NCBI GenBank assembly: GCA_030248215.1
Contig: JASANG010001013.1
Span: forward strand, 1-64,000
Reading direction: 5' to 3'
Source of the DNA: Enoplolaimus lenunculus
Lineage: Eukaryota > Nematoda > Enoplea > Enoplida > Thoracostomopsidae
Length of the DNA stretch: 64,000 nt
The first letter of the stretch is position 1; each line of letters starts with the position of its first letter. Under the pieces are notes generated by a model. That model did no database searches and was not told where the DNA came from. It saw nothing but the letters and a program-made list of their open reading frames with translations. Below, piece by piece: positions 59,291 to 64,000 of the stretch. The translations under genes were made by a program, and so were the position numbers.

Positions 59291-59403
59291 TGCATTATAA
59301 AGTCTAGGATTAGTGATGGGCCTCGGATAATTTTTCATATCCGGACCGGTAATTCATGCCGGATATTTATATATCCGTATATACGGATATATCTGGAAAC
59401 ATA

Positions 59404-59653
59404 CACTGTAAATTTCTGTGGGTCAATTTAACTCAGAATGAGTTGAATCACTTAGTTTGAGTTAGGACTATCAGAACTCAAACTTTCTAGTTGATTCAAT
59501 TCATTCTAAGTTAATTAACCAACTCACCCATAGTCAACTCAACTTAGAGTGAGAATCAACTCAACTCAGAGTGAGTTAATGTTTACTGATATTAATTCAG
59601 AAATAACGAACTCTCTAGCTGAATTGATTAATCAACTCATTTGAATTTACAGA
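59404..59653. mobile_element. Family-5 element inserted in a CCGGATAT repeat
   Basis: CACTGTAAATTTCTGTGG at the left and CATTTGAATTTACAG at the right. The flanks CCGGATATTTATATATCCG and CATATCCGGATTTTATC appear to be halves of one palindromic repeat that was interrupted. Confidence 0.75.
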
Positions 59654-59937
59654 ATATTTCATTTCGGATACATATCCGGATTTTATCTAAGAGAGATTTT
59701 GTTCAAAGCATATGCTAAAATATTGAACGTCGCGATTTCTTTGATCAAAAGTTACAAGACACATCGTCAACTAGCGATAGGCGCTACATACATCTGAGAA
59801 TACTTATTGGTCATCCACGTTTAAATGCACGCGCCGATGTAATAAATTTAATGGTCCACCCACCCCATTTGGAATAGCATCGAAATACACATCCTAGCTG
59901 GAGGCAAGGTACAGTTTCATAGCTGTACTTCGATAGT

Positions 59938-60113
59938 AGTGATTGTCCAAACTCTGTCGGAAGGGACTCTGGAGGAATACATGTTGTCTGTAGGATGTCA
60001 GGACATTACGATAGTGCACGCACACATATATCAAAACACAAGCTGTGCACACATATTCACGCGCATCATTCAACACAAAAAACAGAGTCCCTTCCGAGGG
60101 ACTATGGACAATA
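59938..60113. mobile_element. Single inverted-repeat element (family 9)
   Basis: About 30-bp inverted ends: ATTGTCCAAACTCTG plus TCGGAAGGGACTCTG at the left, and CAGAGTCCCTTCCGA plus GGGACTATGGACAAT at the right. The interior is about 115 bp and CACACA-rich. No second copy is seen in the window. Confidence 0.7.
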
Positions 60114-60439
60114 ACAGTTCCTGATAAGGATGTCAGGACAACTAAATAGTTATGCCTAGAGCATATTCATTGTCTAAAGGTTCAGACAATGACATACTCA
60201 CATATCACACAGTGTATAAAGATAGTGGTGGGTCGGGACAACGCGGGCACCCAAAAGGGAGGGACATTTTTTGCATTGTGCGTGCATTTTAACGTGGATG
60301 ACCCATTATTCTAAAAACCGTGCAATATTAATTTTCGTTCTGAAGTTTTTGAACCATTAGTTTATTCTGGCTGGCTTAGCTAAACTTTAAATCAAGAATA
60401 TTATCGTTCAACGTTTGCACTGTGTGTCGCAACAGTATT

Positions 60440-60580
60440 TGCCTTCTGTTAAGGTTTCATCTACCCCCCCCCCCTTAATGAGAGGGGGGTAAGGAAGAAA
60501 TGCAACGCGTTCCTGCTACATTCTTTTGCACACAGAATGTACCCAGTTGCACACTCTTGTTGAATCCATTATTCACTCCG
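60440..60580. repeat. Family-10 dispersed repeat
   Basis: C run and GAGAGGGGGGTAAGG hairpin, then GCAACGCGTTCCTGCTAC and AATGTACCCAGTTGCACAC. Confidence 0.6.
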
Positions 60581-62206
60581 GATTAAACGGATAATTGCTC
60601 AACAATACCGGATAACCGAAGGGTGGCTGAGGGCATGTTAAAAATAAATAACAGTCCGTAAACCAAATAACAAGAGGGGTGCACTCTGAAGAAAAAAATT
60701 AATACTAGTCTTTCTGTTTTATTCGGGTCACTACAGTACGTTGGAATTCGATGCGAACAAACCAGCGCAAGTTTAGGTACTGTGTTAGAGTTGTACCTAT
60801 TTAGAATTTTTGCCAAGGTGCTAAAAATTTGAATAATGCAGTTGGAATCGCATAGATTTTCTTACACTCGACCGAAATGCGTGAAATAAAGCTACACAGT
60901 GAGATATACCCAGTATTAGTTTCGGTAGTTGTATAACGGAAACGGACACCGATTGTTACCGGAAACCGATATCCGGTTAAACGCTGGCAGTAATTTATAT
61001 GTCTCGTTACCTAAACTTCTCTTCTTCTGCCGAATCACTTTTCGGTCGCTATATTTCGCTACAAGCTGGTTTCTCGCTATAGGTTGATCAATGCGACATA
61101 AATTTTTCATTTGCCATTTTGAACAACAGACAATGTACCATTCTTCACCCATGCAGTTAATGCCAAAAAGTATTGTCATAACAAACCGTTATGAAAATCG
61201 TTGCTAACATTTTTCCAACATGCTCACTGAATAACACAACGCACTATTTTATTTTACAACGGCAATCTATAACTCTAGCACAAACTGGAAACTAGACCCT
61301 GCAGTTGACTAGTGCAAACGATACACCTCGCGTGAGAAATGAAAACCTTACCCAATCGAGTATGACTTGATACATAATCGCCTTTATGTGACAAACTGAT
61401 TGGAAATATTTCATCTCGCTATTGTACTTCAACAACTACATGTCAATAAATACCCGTTTTCTAGCCTAAAATGTTACACGGATACTTTCGCTTAAGTCCA
61501 AATATCAATTCCAAAATGGTATCAAAGCACCATATATGACATCCATAACAATAAAAAGTAACAAAACCACTAAACGACTAACAAAACTACAACATAACCG
61601 AATATTTTAGGTGAACCCTTCTATTGTATAAATATGAACCAGACATTTCGACTGCACTCTACAAAATTTCTCATACATACGTGTCCTAAAATTGACACTT
61701 TATTGAGTTAAATTCTTATAGAATAGAGATATTATCTGAAACAGTACTTCTGTTATTTACGAGACCGCTAACTTTTAAAATGATGTTTTGTAGACAATTG
61801 TTGATTCGTAAGACTTCTGTTTAAAAACACCATAAACTAAGTTTTGTAATGTTTAAGCCAAACTGTCTAAAGGTTCAGCGATGAAAAAATAAAACCTAAC
61901 CGAAACTTCAACGATTCTGAACCACTGTATTCATGTCATCTAATAAGATAATTACAGCAAACTAGCACAAACTTGATGTATGTTTTCTGGCCGATGTTAA
62001 TTATACAGGCTTGCACACCAGGACTAAGCCTAATACTAAGCGTAAAGCTTAAACATAAGAATGGGCCTCACAGTCTCTATGTTCTGTACTCTGCCTGTCT
62101 AAACCTAACAGTAACTCTAGGCCTACGAAACTCATACTAAGTTGTTCACTGTCACTGTCTCCCAGCGGGCAGGCTCCTATAATTAATACGGCACGTTTTC
62201 CTCCAA
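60581..62206. other. Intergenic, downstream of NDUFA13
   Basis: No exon or element with clear ends is seen. A weak CCTAATACTAAGCG remnant lies near 62027-62042. Confidence 0.5.
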
Positions 62207-62901
62207 TCAAGGCACCATATCATTGATAATTTGCGGCAGCCATTTATCGTACCAGTGCGGCCCACTCCTACCATCATTTCGGTGCCAGTTAAAAAACCGA
62301 TTGTAGTCACGCATACGTGAATGAAAATACAAATCGAAGACTTCAGGCTCAGACCAACGATGCTCTCGTGTGAAATATATTGGCTCGCCGTACCTAAAAT
62401 TAATATTTGTGGGATCGGTCGTTGAAGTTCTTTATCACTCGTGTATGAATTTATAAAACTTCCATTTTCGTCTCTAAAATAAGCTGCATACAAACATTTC
62501 GGGGATGGGAATAAGCGCCGCCTCCTGTCCAGAAACAAACAACGTTATAATACAAAATAAAAAATACTCAACCAACCATGTGCCAGTTTTCCATCCAGGA
62601 ACATCTTTCATGACTTCATTTTCTTCGTCACGTTGATACCGTAACCATCGCAATCGCCTATAAACAATAATACACAATAACAGTAGCAGACGTATCACTG
62701 ATAATACAAATTAAATCCGGCATCCGGGATTTTATTAAAATAAAAATTGGTATAAATTTTAAAACCCGAAGTACTCAAAGCCAATTTTTGGTAACATCGT
62801 CAACATAAACGCAGGTAATGTAAACTTACAAACGATCACGTTCTGCAAACAAAAATGGCTGAATAGCTATCTGTTGTTCTTGAATTTCGAATTCGTTCCT
62901 C
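62207..62901 (-). CDS. NDUFA13: NADH dehydrogenase 1 alpha subunit 13 (GRIM-19), last three exons
   Basis: Accessory subunit of mitochondrial complex I in the inner membrane. Minus-strand exons 62830-62901, 62577-62657 and 62207-62393 join in phase 2 at both junctions and end in TGA. Together they encode about 113 residues: RNEFEIQEQQIAIQPFLFAE, then RLRWLRYQRDEENEVMKDV and PGWKTGTWYGEPIYF. The FEI-EQQIAI-PFL-AE-DR block and MKDVPGWKVG-type motif are diagnostic of the family. The tail of about 55 residues past GEPIYF is longer than in the human protein (SEPEVFDLYFHSRMRDYN). The N-terminal third, with the transmembrane helix, should lie upstream. A candidate frame on the minus strand at about 63135-63210 contains YAYKSFILGIGLYN, but its splice phase does not fit, so I leave it out. 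Confidence 0.88.
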
Positions 62902-63924
62902 CTCAAAGAAAATATATAAAAATTATAATACTGTATATATAATATGTATATATAATATATATAATATATACCTATATATACTTCTATTTTGATCTATATT
63001 TGGTAATTTATAACGTTTTATAAAACGTTGCATTGCCGACTCTACAACTGCTCTTAGTTTTGCGTTGGACAGTCCATATGCATGCATATACACACATCGT
63101 TAAAAACCAAAAAATAATATATTATACAGACCTATTCCCAAAATAAAGGATTTATAAGCGTACGTGGACCAGAAAGTTGCGCTACGGTTGACGCACCTTC
63201 TACATCACTTCACAGAACGGCAAACAAACAGACTAAGACCTAGAGCGTGGCTGCATACTCTTATCTAAAGAGTTACCATGAATTCTTGCGTATACCAATG
63301 CGATTGTTCAAAAAATGTATAGCAAACATTTGCACCATTAACTTAACAGAAACCATTCTCAAAGTTAAACAATACATTATACATAATACTGTAAGCTTAC
63401 GCAACACGACGCTTCATTGCCATATAGCAATAAAGTCCATACGAACATGTGCAGAAATATAGCGCAAACAGCTTCCATGCTGAAACAATACAAACAAAAA
63501 ACATGAGGTAAACACAATGTAAGCTCAATTAGAAACTCTTTCAAAAACAAAATTAGCTTCAATTTTTATCAGCCTGGCATCCGCGAGCGTCGCTTATAGA
63601 TGTGGCCAGTTGTCTCGATCAAGTCGCTTTAAAATGTTCAACTGTCAATATAGATTTAAAGTAACAGGATGGTAAGATGCAACCCGAAACCGATGGAAGT
63701 ACCGGTTGAGCTCGTTACACCTGAAAAATTAGGGAGCAACTACGTTAATCCAATAATAATGAAAGGAATCAGGACCAACATGTATAACTAAAGACATGAT
63801 GTTGCACAGCAGGAAGCTGAACTAGAAGTTTCTAAGAAGAGCGGTAACGAATTTGTTTGATAATGAAACCCCGAAAGCTTGGAGAACAAACATCTTACGC
63901 TTTCAAACTTTTTGTTAAAAATTA
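62902..63924. other. Region expected to hold the NDUFA13 5' exons
   Basis: TA-rich tract at about 62925-62985. A hydrophobic minus-strand frame at about 63135-63210 could encode the transmembrane helix of NDUFA13, but no clean junction to 62901 is visible. Otherwise nothing is recognised. Confidence 0.35.
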
Positions 63925-64000
63925 CCGGACACCACCGCGCTCCGCGTCCGGCAAGTTTTAATAAAAAGTTTTTCAGCGCCGCGGGCCGGCGCCATTTGAC
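63925..64000. mobile_element. CpG-rich hairpin, cut by the window edge
   Basis: CCACCGCGCTCCGCGTCCGG and CAGCGCCGCGGGCCGGCG flank a short AT spacer (GTTTTAATAAAAAGTTTTT). Composition resembles the inside of family 7, especially 2027-2192, but the ends lie outside the window. Confidence 0.45.

Overview
This is a window of an AT-rich, intron-bearing animal genome, most likely an invertebrate and possibly a nematode. The genes have GT-AG introns and metazoan products: a MEC-2-type stomatin, a two-pore potassium channel, complex I subunit NDUFA13 and an orcokinin-like neuropeptide. The hexamer that fills one of the dispersed elements, TTAGGC, is the nematode telomere repeat, and the peptide motif is closest to nematode orcokinin-like NLPs. 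The nematode call is an inference and was not tested by a search.

Layout. About 0-12 kb is intergenic and made largely of short inverted-repeat elements plus a minisatellite at 9 kb. At 12.56-13.41 kb (+) lies a two-exon neuropeptide precursor with two amidated FDSLSG peptides and a third, cysteine-bracketed version. At 16.77-20.73 kb (-) lies a four-exon stomatin gene whose introns are full of elements. From 20.7 to 45 kb I find no secure gene. That stretch holds transposon remnants, TTAA-flanked elements with a tRNA-like core, a 26-bp minisatellite, a GC-richer block at 31-35 kb with a row of covarying hairpins, and one unidentified open frame at 37.5-37.9 kb. At 45.0-50.6 kb (-) lies a seven-exon K2P channel gene, with phase-compatible alternative 5' exons at 52.2-53.3 kb. 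From 53 to 62 kb the window is again repeats. At 62.2-62.9 kb (-) are the last three exons of NDUFA13, whose 5' part I could not place.

The dispersed elements are the main content by length. I recognise at least ten families by shared ends: (1) TTAGGC-filled elements with GGCCCATGTA/TACATTGGCC ends, in two subtypes; (2) elements ending in GTGGATCC with a GCTCGCTTCGCTCGC-like core; (3) CAAGTTTTTGC elements; (4) GAGTCAAATTGACTC elements; (5) CACTGTAAATTCCAG elements; (6) CTCAAATGTGTGTAGCACC elements; (7) CpG-rich hairpins with AGGGTTGCGCTATACT ends; (8) TTAA-flanked elements with CCCTTTCTCACAT ends and a tRNA-like centre; (9) a single element at 59.94 kb; (10) a dispersed repeat with a GTACCCGGCACGCGTTGCG core. 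I saw no transposase gene, so all look non-autonomous.

The most notable points are in the K2P gene. A 34-bp tandem array in one intron is an amplified copy of the intron-exon boundary that encodes the second selectivity filter, giving about 15 decoy splice acceptors. In another intron a family-3 element sits exactly in the splice donor. The neuropeptide precursor, the TTAA/tRNA-like chimera and the covarying hairpins at 34.7 kb are the other items most worth following.
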